From the NCBI RefSeq assembly GCF_030758295.1, contig NZ_CP132335.1:2952412-3016411 (forward strand): a stretch of 64,000 nucleotides of DNA, read 5' to 3'. Positions 29,431 to 38,785 of this stretch are shown piece after piece. Under the pieces are notes generated by a model. The model searched no databases, had not been told where the DNA came from, and saw only the letters and a list, made by a program, of their open reading frames with translations. The stretch comes from Pararhizobium sp. IMCC21322. GTDB taxonomy: Bacteria; Pseudomonadota; Alphaproteobacteria; Rhizobiales; GCA-2746425. The stretch's first letter is position 1, and each line of letters starts with the position of its first letter. The position numbers and the translations under genes are program-made.

Positions 29431-32395
29431 GCATACGCTCCCCATCCTTGTCGAAGAAGCAGGGGGCGACAATTTCCACAGCAACATGCAGTCCTTTTAA
29501 CGGGAAAGTCGCATAAAGCTCTTTGCCGATCAGCTCACGGCCATTTTCCAGCAGCGCCAAAGCCACATATTTTTCAAGAGCAGGGCTGTAAGTGGCGGAG
29601 GTCACATTCCCCAGACTTAAACATGGTGTTTTCAATTCAGGATTTCGCACCAGATGGCTGCCTGTAAGGACGCTTTCATCTGATTTGGAAACAAGGCCGA
29701 CAAGCTGGTGTCGACGTTTATCCATGAAGGCGGGCCGATCAATCATGGCGGACCCGACATAAGGTTTTTTCTTCGATGTCATGCCACCCAGACCCACCAT
29801 TTCGGCTGTCGTGAGACCATTTAATTCGGAACTGACAACGTGACCCTTTTCAATGCGCAACGTACCCAGTGCTTCCATGCCGTAGCTCACAAGATCCATC
29901 GCTTTGCCAGCCGACTGCAACTCTTCCCAAACGGCAAGTCCAAAGCGGGCTGGCGTGAAAACCTCATAGGCCAGTTCCCCGGAAAACGACAGACGACACA
30001 TCATGACGGGAATGCCGCGTGAGGTTTTTCCATGGCGAATGGCCATGAATGGAAAAGCCTCATTGTCGAAATCTGTTTCAGGCATAATAATTTGCAATAG
30101 CTCACGAACCTTTGGACCGGCAACGGCTGCAGCTGCCCATTGGTCCGTAACCGATGTCACATGGACTTTCAGATCAGGCCAGTGAACAGACAAATACAGC
30201 TCCAGATGTTCCAGCACGGCCGCGGCCTGAGCTGTGGTGGTAGTCATCAGAAAGTCCGTGTCACCCAAACGCCAGGTCGTACCGTCATCATAGACAATGC
30301 CGTCTTCACGCAGCATCAAGCCATATCGGGCTTTACCGGTGGGAAGCTTTGCGAAACCATTGCTGTAAACACGGTCAAGAAATTCGGCCGCATCAGGGCC
30401 CTGAACGGCGATCTTTCCGAGCGTTGAGACATCGACAATGCCGATGGATTGCCGGGTCATACGGGCTTCACGGATATAGGCCTGTTCCAGATCTTCGGTG
30501 CCACGACGATAGACCCTAGGGCGTTTCCAAAGATCGGCATCAATCATCTCCGCGCCGGCATCCAGATGCCAGTAATGCATTGCCGTGCGCCGCGTTGGTT
30601 GCAAATGACTTCCACGCGCATCTGCGGCCAATGCGCCGAAGGAGACAGGTGTGTAGGGCGGGCGAAAACGCGTGGTGCCAACAGCCGGTATACCCAAACC
30701 CCGCGCCTCAGCCATCAACGCCAGGCCATTGATATTGGATAGTTTTCCCTGATCAGTTCCCATGCCCAAAGTCGTGTAGCGTTTCAGATGCTCGACACTG
30801 AGAAACCCTTCCTGATGGGCCAGTGTAATATCGTCTGCTGTCACATCATGCTGAAAATCCACAAAGGCTTTCCCGCTGCTGCCTTTGATGCTCCACACAG
30901 GCTCCACATTCAGAACATCCAGTCGTTCGGGCAGGGTCACGGCCTTTCGCGCACGACTGAGTGACAGTTTCCGCAGCACCTGTTCGGCAGTCGTTTCCGC
31001 ACTGGCTATCGTATCATCCCGGTCGAAATAGCCCGCGACTGAACCGCATACGCTCCAGGTCCCGTTGGATGTGCCGGGAAGTACGGTGTGCAGAGTGTCA
31101 TCCCATTGCGGTGCGCCGCCCATCTGGCTGGTCAAATGGATGCTCGGCGTCCAGCCACCGGACATGCCGAGGCAATCACACTCAATGGAGCGCTCTTTGC
31201 CATTCATCTGGCTGGTGTAAGGGTCAAACGGGGCGATGCTGACGCGTTTGATACCGTGGTAACCGTGAACCCGTGTCACCGTATGGCCGGTAATCAGCTG
31301 CATGCCAGTCGCGGCTACTTGCGCCATCGCAATGTCAGATATGGTTGTTCTGGTATCCACGATGGCACTAATCGGCACGCCCATATCCTGCAGGGCACTC
31401 AGTTGCCTGTAGGCACCATCATGACTGGTGAAGAGCACGATGTTTTTGCCAGCCGAAACGCCAAATCTCAACGCATAGGCCCGAATTGCATCGGCGAGCA
31501 TAACACCCGGACTATCGTTTCCGGGAAACACAAGTGGCCGTTCAATCGCACCGGTTGCCAAAATGGCATGGCGTACCCGCAACACGTGATAACGCTCGCA
31601 AGGCGCAAACTTTGAATCGGCGGGACTATGGCTCGTTACCCTCTCAACCAGGCCAAAGGTGCCGCCATCATACTGCCCGAAACACGTTGTGCGTGGTAAG
31701 ATTGTAGCATTATCAAAGGCCTGAATGCGTTCCAGAAGTGAGGTGATAGTCTCCTGTTCTCTGGGGTCACCTCGATGATAGCCGCCGAACCCGGCATGTT
31801 CATCGACCAGGATAACCCGCGCACCTTTTTCTGCAGCCTTCAGCGCAGCCGTCAGCCCCGCAAGCCCACCACCAACAACCAGCAAATCCGCATAACTGTT
31901 GGTCTTTTCATATCTGTCCGGATCAGGTTTCAGTGCCGCTTTTCCAAGTCCAGCTGCGCGCCGGATGAACCGTTCATAAAAACGCCATGCCTTACGCGTC
32001 GGTCCCATGAAGGTTTTGTAGTAAAAGCCGGCTTGCAACATCGGCCCGGCTATCTGATTGGCCGACAACAAATCAACAGCAAGACTGGGCCAGCGGTTCT
32101 GACTGCTGGCATTCAATCCTTCAAAAACCTCCACCATTGTGGCTCGTGCATTGGGTTCATGAGTGTCCGCTCCCGTCAGTGTGACAAGTGCGTTTGGCTC
32201 TTCGCTGCCAACGCTCATCACACCTCTGGGCCGGTGATATTTGAAACTCCGTCCAAACAGGCTCCGACCATTTGCAAGTAGGGCAGAGGCGAGCGTATCT
32301 CCGGCAAAACCAGTAAGTTTCCGTCCATCAAACGTAAAGGTTTGCGTCCGGTTACGATCAATTTGCCCGCCAGAATCGAGACGAAAGCCGCTCAT
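29423..32395 (-). CDS. soxA: Sarcosine oxidase alpha subunit
   Basis: Large subunit (990 aa) of heterotetrameric sarcosine oxidase. The order is an N-terminal ferredoxin-like/Sox_A_N region (SFKYHRPRGVMSVGSEEPNALV near residue 55), a pyridine-nucleotide disulfide reductase-type NAD+-binding domain (LLVVGGGLAGLTAALKAAEKGARVILVDE near 170-200), and a C-terminal GcvT-like folate-binding domain (from about 610, with GKIAVQGPDAAEFLDRVYSN). It shares the TGA/ATG-type 4-bp overlap with soxD upstream and overlaps soxG downstream. The reaction yields glycine, peroxide and 5,10-methylene-THF. Confidence 0.96.
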   Translation of the reverse strand: MSGFRLDSGGQIDRNRTQTFTFDGRKLTGFAGDTLASALLANGRSLFGRSFKYHRPRGVMSVGSEEPNALVTLTGADTHEPNARATMVEVFEGLNASSQNRWPSLAVDLLSANQIAGPMLQAGFYYKTFMGPTRKAWRFYERFIRRAAGLGKAALKPDPDRYEKTNSYADLLVVGGGLAGLTAALKAAEKGARVILVDEHAGFGGYHRGDPREQETITSLLERIQAFDNATILPRTTCFGQYDGGTFGLVERVTSHSPADSKFAPCERYHVLRVRHAILATGAIERPLVFPGNDSPGVMLADAIRAYALRFGVSAGKNIVLFTSHDGAYRQLSALQDMGVPISAIVDTRTTISDIAMAQVAATGMQLITGHTVTRVHGYHGIKRVSIAPFDPYTSQMNGKERSIECDCLGMSGGWTPSIHLTSQMGGAPQWDDTLHTVLPGTSNGTWSVCGSVAGYFDRDDTIASAETTAEQVLRKLSLSRARKAVTLPERLDVLNVEPVWSIKGSSGKAFVDFQHDVTADDITLAHQEGFLSVEHLKRYTTLGMGTDQGKLSNINGLALMAEARGLGIPAVGTTRFRPPYTPVSFGALAADARGSHLQPTRRTAMHYWHLDAGAEMIDADLWKRPRVYRRGTEDLEQAYIREARMTRQSIGIVDVSTLGKIAVQGPDAAEFLDRVYSNGFAKLPTGKARYGLMLREDGIVYDDGTTWRLGDTDFLMTTTTAQAAAVLEHLELYLSVHWPDLKVHVTSVTDQWAAAAVAGPKVRELLQIIMPETDFDNEAFPFMAIRHGKTSRGIPVMMCRLSFSGELAYEVFTPARFGLAVWEELQSAGKAMDLVSYGMEALGTLRIEKGHVVSSELNGLTTAEMVGLGGMTSKKKPYVGSAMIDRPAFMDKRRHQLVGLVSKSDESVLTGSHLVRNPELKTPCLSLGNVTSATYSPALEKYVALALLENGRELIGKELYATFPLKGLHVAVEIVAPCFFDKDGERMHG

Positions 32396-32667
32396 TTGCC
32401 AAGCCCGGTCTTATGTGGCCCGGTGGCCTTCATATCAAGGATTTCATGGGACAGAGTATCTCTAGTAATCTCCACAATCAGCCGACAGCCCCCATTGTGC
32501 TGCCACAACTCTTTATGGGGACCACGCGGATTTTGCCGGCTGTAGACAAATTTCTCCCAATTGTGAGGTTTGGCTTTCTCGGGATTGGGGCGCTTTACCG
32601 TCGCATCGCCCAGATAGGAATATTCCGACACATCACGATCACCACAATGAGGGCAGGGTATCAGCAT
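32392..32667 (-). CDS. soxD: Sarcosine oxidase delta subunit
   Basis: Zinc-binding small subunit, 91 aa. The zinc ligands are visible as CPHC near residues 5-8 and as HNGGC near residues 57-61, with the family segment DVSEYSYLGDATVKRP between them. It overlaps soxA by 4 bp and follows soxB by 11 bp, the conserved soxB-soxD-soxA-soxG order. Confidence 0.95.
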   Translation of the reverse strand: MLIPCPHCGDRDVSEYSYLGDATVKRPNPEKAKPHNWEKFVYSRQNPRGPHKELWQHNGGCRLIVEITRDTLSHEILDMKATGPHKTGLGK

Positions 32668-32678
32668 AATTATCCGCC

Positions 32679-33938
32679 CTAATGCAGCTTGGCGAAGGGG
32701 CCAGCGCCACCTTCGTTAATTGTGTAACCGGAATTGAAGCGTTCCAGTGTGAAGGGCGCGTTGAGCGCGTGGGGCGCGTCATTTGCAATTGTGTGGGCGA
32801 AACACCAGCCGGAAGCTGGCGTTGCCTTGAACCCGCCATAGCACCACCCAGCGTTAAGATAGAGCCCCGGAAGCGGCCCTTTGGTAATGATTGGGCTGCC
32901 ATCCAGCGACATATCCATGATGCCACCCCAATGACGCAGCATCCGCAGTTTTGCAAATTGCGGATACAGTGCCAGCATCAACGTGTGGACATCTTCAATA
33001 ACTGGCAGATTGCCGCGTTGAGCATAGGAATTGTATTTGTCGATATTGCCACCGTAAACTAGGCCGCCCTTGTCGGATTGTGACATGTAGAAATGCCCGC
33101 CGCCGCCGGTGACCACGGTGTTGACCGCAGGTTTCAGGGATTCTGATACAAATGCCTGCAGCACATGGCTTTCTATAGGCAGGTTCTCGACGCCAGCCTT
33201 GCGCATCACGTCTGATGTGCTTCCAGCCACCGCCACACCAATCTTTGCAGATTTTATGTCACCGCGTGTGGTCTGCACGCCAATGACTGCATCCCCGTCT
33301 TTCAGAAACCCGGTAACTTCGCAATTCTCCAGAATATCTATGCCCAAATGATCTGCCGCACGTGCATAGCCCCATGCAATAGCATCATGACGCGCTGTGC
33401 CTGCGCGTGGCTGCAACAGTCCGCCAACAATAGGGAACCGTGTTTCCGCACTCATATCAAGCTGCGGAACAAACCGCGCCACTTCATTTCGGTCCAGAAG
33501 TTCAGCATCAATGCCATGAAGACGCAGGGCATTGCCTCTTGTTGCAAAAGCATCCAATTCTCCGGGAGAATGAGCCAGATTGAGAACGCCGCGCTGTGAG
33601 AACATCACATTGTAGTTCAGGACCTGCGACAGACCTTCCCACAGTTTCAGGCTGTGTTCGTAAAACAAAGCATTGGGGCGACGCTCATAATTGGAGCGCA
33701 CGATGGTTGTGTTGCGGCCTACATTTCCGCTGCCAATCCAGCCTTTTTCAACAACAGCCACATTGTGGATGCCGTGTTCCTTCGCCAGATAGAAAGCTGT
33801 CGCCAGGCCGTGGCCTCCGCCGCCAACAATGATGACATCATAAGCGGGCTTCGGCTCCGGTTTACGCCACTGACTGTCCCAGTGCTGGTTCCCTTTCAGT
33901 GCGTTCTTTGCCAGTGCCCACGCAGAAAATCGAGCCAC
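32679..33938 (-). CDS. soxB: Sarcosine oxidase beta subunit
   Basis: Flavoprotein subunit that binds sarcosine with non-covalent FAD and covalent FMN. A GTG at 33938 with GGGGAG six bases upstream gives MARFSAWALAKNALKG, the family-typical N-terminus, and 419 aa; upstream in-frame codons to 33971 look non-coding. The Rossmann motif is DVIIVGGGGHGLATAFYLA (about 34-52). RAGTARHDAIAW around residue 184 matches the covalent-FMN His region. First gene of soxBDAG, divergent from the dimethylglycine dehydrogenase-like gene. Confidence 0.95.
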   Translation of the reverse strand: MARFSAWALAKNALKGNQHWDSQWRKPEPKPAYDVIIVGGGGHGLATAFYLAKEHGIHNVAVVEKGWIGSGNVGRNTTIVRSNYERRPNALFYEHSLKLWEGLSQVLNYNVMFSQRGVLNLAHSPGELDAFATRGNALRLHGIDAELLDRNEVARFVPQLDMSAETRFPIVGGLLQPRAGTARHDAIAWGYARAADHLGIDILENCEVTGFLKDGDAVIGVQTTRGDIKSAKIGVAVAGSTSDVMRKAGVENLPIESHVLQAFVSESLKPAVNTVVTGGGGHFYMSQSDKGGLVYGGNIDKYNSYAQRGNLPVIEDVHTLMLALYPQFAKLRMLRHWGGIMDMSLDGSPIITKGPLPGLYLNAGWCYGGFKATPASGWCFAHTIANDAPHALNAPFTLERFNSGYTINEGGAGPFAKLH

Positions 33939-34155
33939 AGAATTCTCCCCAATAAGGGCGCGAACGAACAAAAAGCGCGCACCCAGAATTTATAGTGCAG
34001 TTCTATGCGCGGCCTGCGCAAGTGACAAAACGCCCGGTTCTGGGATATTTAGTCAATCGCGCTCGGCAAGACATATGTCGCAGGGTAAAGGTTGGCTGTC
34101 GCATTGAAGCTGGAAGCGTTTGACACCTGCAAATAGGTTGGTGGGAGTGCGTTTT

Positions 34156-36684
34156 ATGTATGCAAAGGATCAGAGCATGGAATCTCGGGCAAAGGTGGTG
34201 GTTATTGGCGGCGGTGCGGTTGGTGTCTCGACCCTCTATCATCTGGCAAAAAAGGGCTGGTCCGACGTGGTTCTGCTGGAACGCAAGGAGCTGACATCCG
34301 GCTCCACATGGCATGCGGCCGGTCTGCTGCCATTGTTTAATCTCAGCTATTCTGTTGGCCAGATTCACAAATACTCAGTCAAGCTCTACGGCGAACTGGA
34401 AGCTGAGACCGGATTGAATGCCGGCCTCTCGCGCGTTTCCAATATCAGGCTGGCACGTAGCAAGGACCGTTGGGACGAGTATTTGTATTATGCCGGTGTT
34501 GCCAAAACCATCGGCATTGATGTCAAGCTGCTGACCCCCGAAGAGTTGAAGGAAATCTGGCCGCTCTGTGAAACCGACGGCATTCTGGGTGCCATTCAGC
34601 ATCCGGAAGATGGCTACATCCAGCCCGCCGATCTGACACAGGCTTTGGCAAAGGGCGCCCGGGACAATGGCGCAAAAATCTATCGAAACACCAATGTCAC
34701 CGGCGCGACCCGCAGTGAACAGGACACATGGATCGTCGAAACCGACAAAGGCAATATTGAATGCGAGCACATTGTCTGCTGTTCCGGCAATTTTGCGCGC
34801 AAGACCGGCGAGATGTTTGGCCTCGATATCCCGGTCATCCCGGTTGAGCATCAATACATCGTCACAGAAGCCCATCCTGCCATTCTGGAGCGCCGAGCCC
34901 AGGGGCTCCCCGAAATGGGTGTCCTTCGGGAAAGCGATTCCTCCTGGTATATGCGTGAAGAGGCAGGCGGCTTGCTGCTTGGGCCTTACGAAAAAGGTGC
35001 GCCTTGCTGTTATGTCGACGGCCCGGATGCGGAGAGCGAATACGAGTTGTTCCAGGAAGATCTGGACCGGTTGATGCCTCACATAGAAAGTGCCATTGAG
35101 CGCGTTCCAGCCTTTGGTGAAGTCGGCATCAAGAAGGTCTATAATGGGGCCATTGCCTACACACCTGATGGCTCGCCAATTATCGGCCCCGCCTGGGATG
35201 TTCCAAATGTCTGGCTGAATGAAGGGCATTCCTTCGGTATTACGGCAGCGGGCGGTGCCGGATGGCAGCTTGCTGAATGGATCGTCGACGGAGAACCCAC
35301 CATTGACATGATGGGCGTCGATCCGCGCCGCTTTGGCCCTTATGCGACCAAGGGTTATTTGAAAGAAAAGAATGAAGAAGCCTACTCAAATGTCTTCACC
35401 ATGCATTATCCCGATGAGGAGCGTGTCGCAGCGCGCCCTCTGAAGAAAACCCCGATCTATGATCGCCTGAAAGCCCGTGGCGCAGTGTTTGGGTCGGTTT
35501 ATGGATGGGAGCGCGCCAACTGGTTTGCACCGCTGGATTATTCTGTGCCTGCCGAGGAACTGGAATATCCCGATCTGTTGCTGAACCACAATCACGCGCC
35601 GGCAACGGAAGATGGCCGTATTGTCGAAAAATGGTCATTCCGTCGCTCCAACTATTTTGAGTTTGTTGGGCAGGAAGTTAAAAATGTCACCGAAAATGTT
35701 GGCGTTCTCGACATGTCTGCCTTTGCCAAATTGGAAGTCACAGGGCCGGGCGCTCGTGACTGGCTGAACAGCCTGTTCGCAAACAGCATTCCAAAGAAGC
35801 AGGGCCGCATCGCGCTCTGCCATCTGCTGACGCGCTCTGGCGGTGTCTTGTCGGAATTCACTGTTTATGAATGGCATCCCGGTCGGTTTTATCTTGTGTC
35901 GGCTGGTGCTTATGAGCGTCATGATCATGACGTATTGAAAAAAGCACTGCCCAAGGATGGCTCCGTGCATCTGTCACCAATCACTGCGCAGCACGGCGTG
36001 CTGGTGCTGGCAGGACCGAAATCACGCGATGTATTGGCAAAGCTCACGGATACAGACTTGTCCAATGCAGGGTTTCCATGGCTCTCTGGCAAACCGATCA
36101 GCGTTGGCAAAGCCACCGCCCATGCATTACGGGTAAACTTTGTTGGTGAGTTGGGATGGGAATTTCATCATCCAATTGAAATGCAGTTGGAAATTTTTGA
36201 TGCGCTGATGGAAGCCGGTGCCGAATTTGGCATTCAACCATTTGGCATTCGCGCCATGGATGCCATGCGGCTGGAAAAATCCTATCGATTGATCCCGCGT
36301 GAATTGTCCATTGAATACTCGGCCTATGAATCCGGCCTTGATCGCTTCATCAAGCCAGCCAAGGAATTTGTGGGGAAAGAAGCTCTCCTGAAACGCCATG
36401 AAGCGGGTGATAACTGGGCTTTTGTGACGCTGGAAGTCCATGGGATCAAAGATGCTGACGTCAGAGGATCAGAAGCCATTTTTGACGGAGAGAAGCTGAT
36501 CGGACGCGCAACATCCGGCGGGTATGGTTGGCGTATCCAGAAGTCCTTGGCATTGGCCATGGTTCCACCAGCTTACGCTGAGTTGGGTTCAAAAATGCAA
36601 GTTCACATTCTGGGAGAGCCTTATGACGCAACCGTTATTGAGGAAAGCCCGTTTGATACGGAAAACCTGGTTCTACGCGCTTGA
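34156..36684 (+). CDS. Dimethylglycine/sarcosine dehydrogenase-like FAD-GcvT fusion protein
   Basis: Cytosolic flavoprotein of the DMGDH/SARDH family that would oxidatively demethylate N-methylated glycines using tetrahydrofolate as methyl acceptor. The N-terminal DAO domain has VVVIGGGAVGVSTLYHLA and SGSTWHAAGL, whose His matches the covalent-FAD His of mammalian DMGDH. The FAO_M middle linker and a C-terminal GcvT/GcvT_C pair from about residue 440 end in GGYGWRIQKSLALAMV. Starts at 34156 (GGGAG upstream; 842 aa) and 34177 (AAGGA upstream; 835 aa) are both possible. The exact substrate (dimethylglycine, sarcosine or another N-methyl compound) cannot be assigned. Divergent from soxBDAG. Confidence 0.85.
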   Translation: MYAKDQSMESRAKVVVIGGGAVGVSTLYHLAKKGWSDVVLLERKELTSGSTWHAAGLLPLFNLSYSVGQIHKYSVKLYGELEAETGLNAGLSRVSNIRLARSKDRWDEYLYYAGVAKTIGIDVKLLTPEELKEIWPLCETDGILGAIQHPEDGYIQPADLTQALAKGARDNGAKIYRNTNVTGATRSEQDTWIVETDKGNIECEHIVCCSGNFARKTGEMFGLDIPVIPVEHQYIVTEAHPAILERRAQGLPEMGVLRESDSSWYMREEAGGLLLGPYEKGAPCCYVDGPDAESEYELFQEDLDRLMPHIESAIERVPAFGEVGIKKVYNGAIAYTPDGSPIIGPAWDVPNVWLNEGHSFGITAAGGAGWQLAEWIVDGEPTIDMMGVDPRRFGPYATKGYLKEKNEEAYSNVFTMHYPDEERVAARPLKKTPIYDRLKARGAVFGSVYGWERANWFAPLDYSVPAEELEYPDLLLNHNHAPATEDGRIVEKWSFRRSNYFEFVGQEVKNVTENVGVLDMSAFAKLEVTGPGARDWLNSLFANSIPKKQGRIALCHLLTRSGGVLSEFTVYEWHPGRFYLVSAGAYERHDHDVLKKALPKDGSVHLSPITAQHGVLVLAGPKSRDVLAKLTDTDLSNAGFPWLSGKPISVGKATAHALRVNFVGELGWEFHHPIEMQLEIFDALMEAGAEFGIQPFGIRAMDAMRLEKSYRLIPRELSIEYSAYESGLDRFIKPAKEFVGKEALLKRHEAGDNWAFVTLEVHGIKDADVRGSEAIFDGEKLIGRATSGGYGWRIQKSLALAMVPPAYAELGSKMQVHILGEPYDATVIEESPFDTENLVLRA

Positions 36685-36768
36685 TAGGGTGAAGCATATG
36701 GGATTCATTGACCGCCATTGAGGCTCATTGCTATTACAGCTTCAAAAGCGACCCTAAAAATGCCCAAC

Positions 36769-36794
36769 TGTTCGTGGCTTGGTTGCCACGAACA
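36769..36794 (+). promoter_or_regulatory. Hairpin upstream of cyclophilin gene
   Basis: TGTTCGTGGC (36769-36778) pairs perfectly with GCCACGAACA (36785-36794) around a 6-nt loop. It ends 26 bp before the ppi start codon and has no T-run on the + strand. It may be the end of the upstream transcript or a leader structure. Confidence 0.4.
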
Positions 36795-36820
36795 ACAGGG
36801 AATCAAACCGGAGTTTTCGA

Positions 36821-37363
36821 ATGAACCTGATTAAATCCATCACCGCTGCAATTGCGATATTCGCCCTTACAGCCATGAGTCACGCCGCAAATGACGCAGA
36901 TACACTGATCCTGGAGACCAAAACGGGCCAGGTAAAAATTGAGTTGATGCCAGACGCGGCTCCAAACCATGTCGAACGCATGAAATCCCTCGCCAATAGC
37001 GGCTTTTATGATGGTTTGAAATTCCATCGCGTGATTGACGGGTTCATGGCACAGACCGGCGATCCATTGGGAAATGGAACCGGTGGATCTGATCTGCCTG
37101 ATTTGAAAGCTGAATTTTCAGACGTTCCATTTGAACGTGGCACACTTGGCATGGCCCGCTCCCGGAGCCCAAACAGCGCTAATTCCCAGTTTTTCATCAT
37201 GTTCGATGCAGCAACTCATCTGAATGGCCAGTACACCGTATTCGGTAAGGTCACAGAGGGCATGGATCATGTTGACCAGATCAAAAAGGGCTCAAGTTCC
37301 CAAAATGGTTCTGTCAGCGATCCGGATACCATCATCAAAATGCGGACAGCAGATCAGTTCTAG
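36821..37363 (+). CDS. ppiA: Periplasmic cyclophilin-type peptidyl-prolyl isomerase
   Basis: Cyclophilin that speeds cis-trans isomerisation of proline peptide bonds in the periplasm. From the ATG at 36821 (GGAG 7 nt upstream) the protein is 180 aa with a signal peptide cut after SHA (residue 22). The active-site motifs FHRVIDGFMAQTGDP and NSQFFIMF are intact. The symbol is a guess from the signal peptide; PpiA/PpiB-type sequences are hard to tell apart. Upstream in-frame codons to 36779 lack signal character. Confidence 0.88.
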   Translation: MNLIKSITAAIAIFALTAMSHAANDADTLILETKTGQVKIELMPDAAPNHVERMKSLANSGFYDGLKFHRVIDGFMAQTGDPLGNGTGGSDLPDLKAEFSDVPFERGTLGMARSRSPNSANSQFFIMFDAATHLNGQYTVFGKVTEGMDHVDQIKKGSSSQNGSVSDPDTIIKMRTADQF

Positions 37364-37476
37364 ACCAGGTAATTTGATACCGAAGCGTTTTTAACGCTGT
37401 TAAAATGGGTTGCACGTAAGCATGGTCAGATTGACAAGACCAGCCTGGCGCTGATCGCTAGGCGCCCGGCAAATTT

Positions 37477-38373
37477 TCAGCGAAGATGAACCGCAGCTGT
37501 CATCGGCTTAGAAGCGGACAGGCAGGCGTATCCCAGCCCCTCATGCGCCGGAGGGTTTGGACCTGAGAAACGTTCATCCATTGCATCAGCAGCAGGCTGA
37601 AAACGTGTGTCGCACGAGATCCGCACTTTGCCCGTCGATGTGTTGTTGTCGAATGATGCATGCGCTGTAAACATCCCGAAGACAAGACAATCGCCCGGCG
37701 CAAATGCCGTCGTGAGCAGGCGCGTTCCGTGTTCTGCCGCCATGTCGGCCGGATGATCCGACATATGGCCGGGTCTGGACGAATCACGATCCACGTCGAG
37801 ACCTTCGAACCGGTCTCTCAATTCAGGCCATTTGTGCGATCCTTCAATGATGTACAATGGTCCTTCGTCCTGCGCGACGGCACCAATCGGTGTCCAGCTG
37901 GTTACCAGACGGTCGCTGCCTCGGTTCATGTATGGGTGGTCGATGTGCAGCGGACTTGCCCGACCGGCAGGCATCGCGCGTAGCCAGGCAAAAGAAAAAT
38001 GCGCAGATGGCTCGCCAAACAGCCGCTCCATGACCGACGAAATTCGTGATCCGTTGATCACTTTGCGCAGTGCCTGTCCTTCGCTTACTGAACGCCAGAA
38101 AGCACCTAAATCATCATGCTGTTCAGCACGGGTCGACCGACCGCTGGCGATTCCGGCACGGGCTGGCTGTGCGATCTCATCAACCTCGGCGAGGCGGTTC
38201 AGCACCTCATTTCTGGCGGCTGATACGGCATCAGGGTCGTGCACTGCGCGCAGCAATAGATAGCCATCCTGCTCAAGTTGCGCGGAAAGATCACCGTTCA
38301 TGTCGGCATCCTTAAGTGAACCGATCAGGTTTGCTGGTATTATTTTGCCATGTATTGTCATTTTATCGGTCAT
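37477..38373 (-). CDS. Phytanoyl-CoA dioxygenase family Fe(II)/2-oxoglutarate oxygenase
   Basis: Non-haem iron, 2-oxoglutarate-dependent dioxygenase fold. From the ATG at 38373 the protein is 298 aa. Iron ligands are H143 and D145 in PLHIDHPYMN and the distal H238 in GMFTAHASFDN; R251 (VRISCDTRFQP) would bind 2-oxoglutarate. The substrate is unknown; family members hydroxylate very varied small molecules. The start region overlaps the end of an apparently frameshifted gene on the same strand. The gene converges on the cyclophilin gene. Confidence 0.85.
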   Translation of the reverse strand: MTDKMTIHGKIIPANLIGSLKDADMNGDLSAQLEQDGYLLLRAVHDPDAVSAARNEVLNRLAEVDEIAQPARAGIASGRSTRAEQHDDLGAFWRSVSEGQALRKVINGSRISSVMERLFGEPSAHFSFAWLRAMPAGRASPLHIDHPYMNRGSDRLVTSWTPIGAVAQDEGPLYIIEGSHKWPELRDRFEGLDVDRDSSRPGHMSDHPADMAAEHGTRLLTTAFAPGDCLVFGMFTAHASFDNNTSTGKVRISCDTRFQPAADAMDERFSGPNPPAHEGLGYACLSASKPMTAAVHLR

Positions 38374-38661
38374 GAGTGTCCTCAAGTTTCAGGATCTTTT
38401 CACCGGTGCTGTAAAGCTGTTGCACCTGCGCTGGATCAAGTGGTGGAATGCAGTCATACGCAACGCCATTGTCGTTGATGCCGATCAATATTGTGGGACA
38501 AAAATTGGCCGGATCTGAAATCGATCCCTGGGCACTCAGCTTCATACGGTCTGCCAGCAATCGCTCATCACCGATCAGGATGACAAAGTCCGTACAATCT
38601 GCGCCAAAGGCACATCAAAGCGGAGTGAATTCTCAAATTGGTTATCCGGATCCTCATACAA
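38363..38661 (-). pseudogene. Small acidic protein gene with apparent frameshift, upstream of phyH
   Basis: Two adjacent - strand frames read like one protein. The first (38661-38575) gives YEDPDNQFENSLRFDVPLAQ and then IVRTLSS before a stop. The second (frame -1 relative, ending 38363) continues FVILIGDERLLADRMKLSAQ and runs to LKLEDTHDR, overlapping the phyH start. Joining them needs one base restored near 38578-38584. There is no ATG at the 5' end and a stop lies just upstream, so it may also be 5' truncated, or it may be a short intact gene starting at TTG 38560. I do not recognise the family. The second half has a CPTILIG...GVAYDCIPPLDPAQV pattern faintly like thioredoxin-like [2Fe-2S] proteins, but that is weak. 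Confidence 0.35.
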
Positions 38662-38748
38662 ATGTCACTGGATAATTTGCAGCACGTGTCTCCAGGCCTT
38701 CATTAGAACAAGGCCTGAATGCCGCACCCAAATTGCGGATTCAAATTA

Positions 38749-38779
38749 TTAGCAACAGGGTCTAAAACCCTGTTGCTAA
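38749..38779 (-). terminator. Perfect hairpin after dodecin gene
   Basis: A perfect 13-bp stem (38749-38761 with 38767-38779) with a 5-nt loop starts 6 bp after the dodecin stop. T-rich sequence follows on the + strand side (ATGTTTTT) and is weaker on the - strand side. It probably ends the dodecin transcript. Confidence 0.65.
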
Positions 38780-38785
38780 ATGTTT

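Noticed and set aside
33939-34155. Glycine riboswitch in the soxB/DMGDH gap
   Set aside because: No paired aptamer pattern or terminator could be seen in 217 bp.
34375-35229. - strand open frame of 284 codons in the DMGDH-like gene
   Set aside because: Antisense shadow; overlaps the FAD domain coding sequence entirely.
38363-38560. Similarity of the fragment upstream of phyH to PdxA or [2Fe-2S] thioredoxin-like proteins
   Set aside because: Only short resemblance; not enough to name a function.
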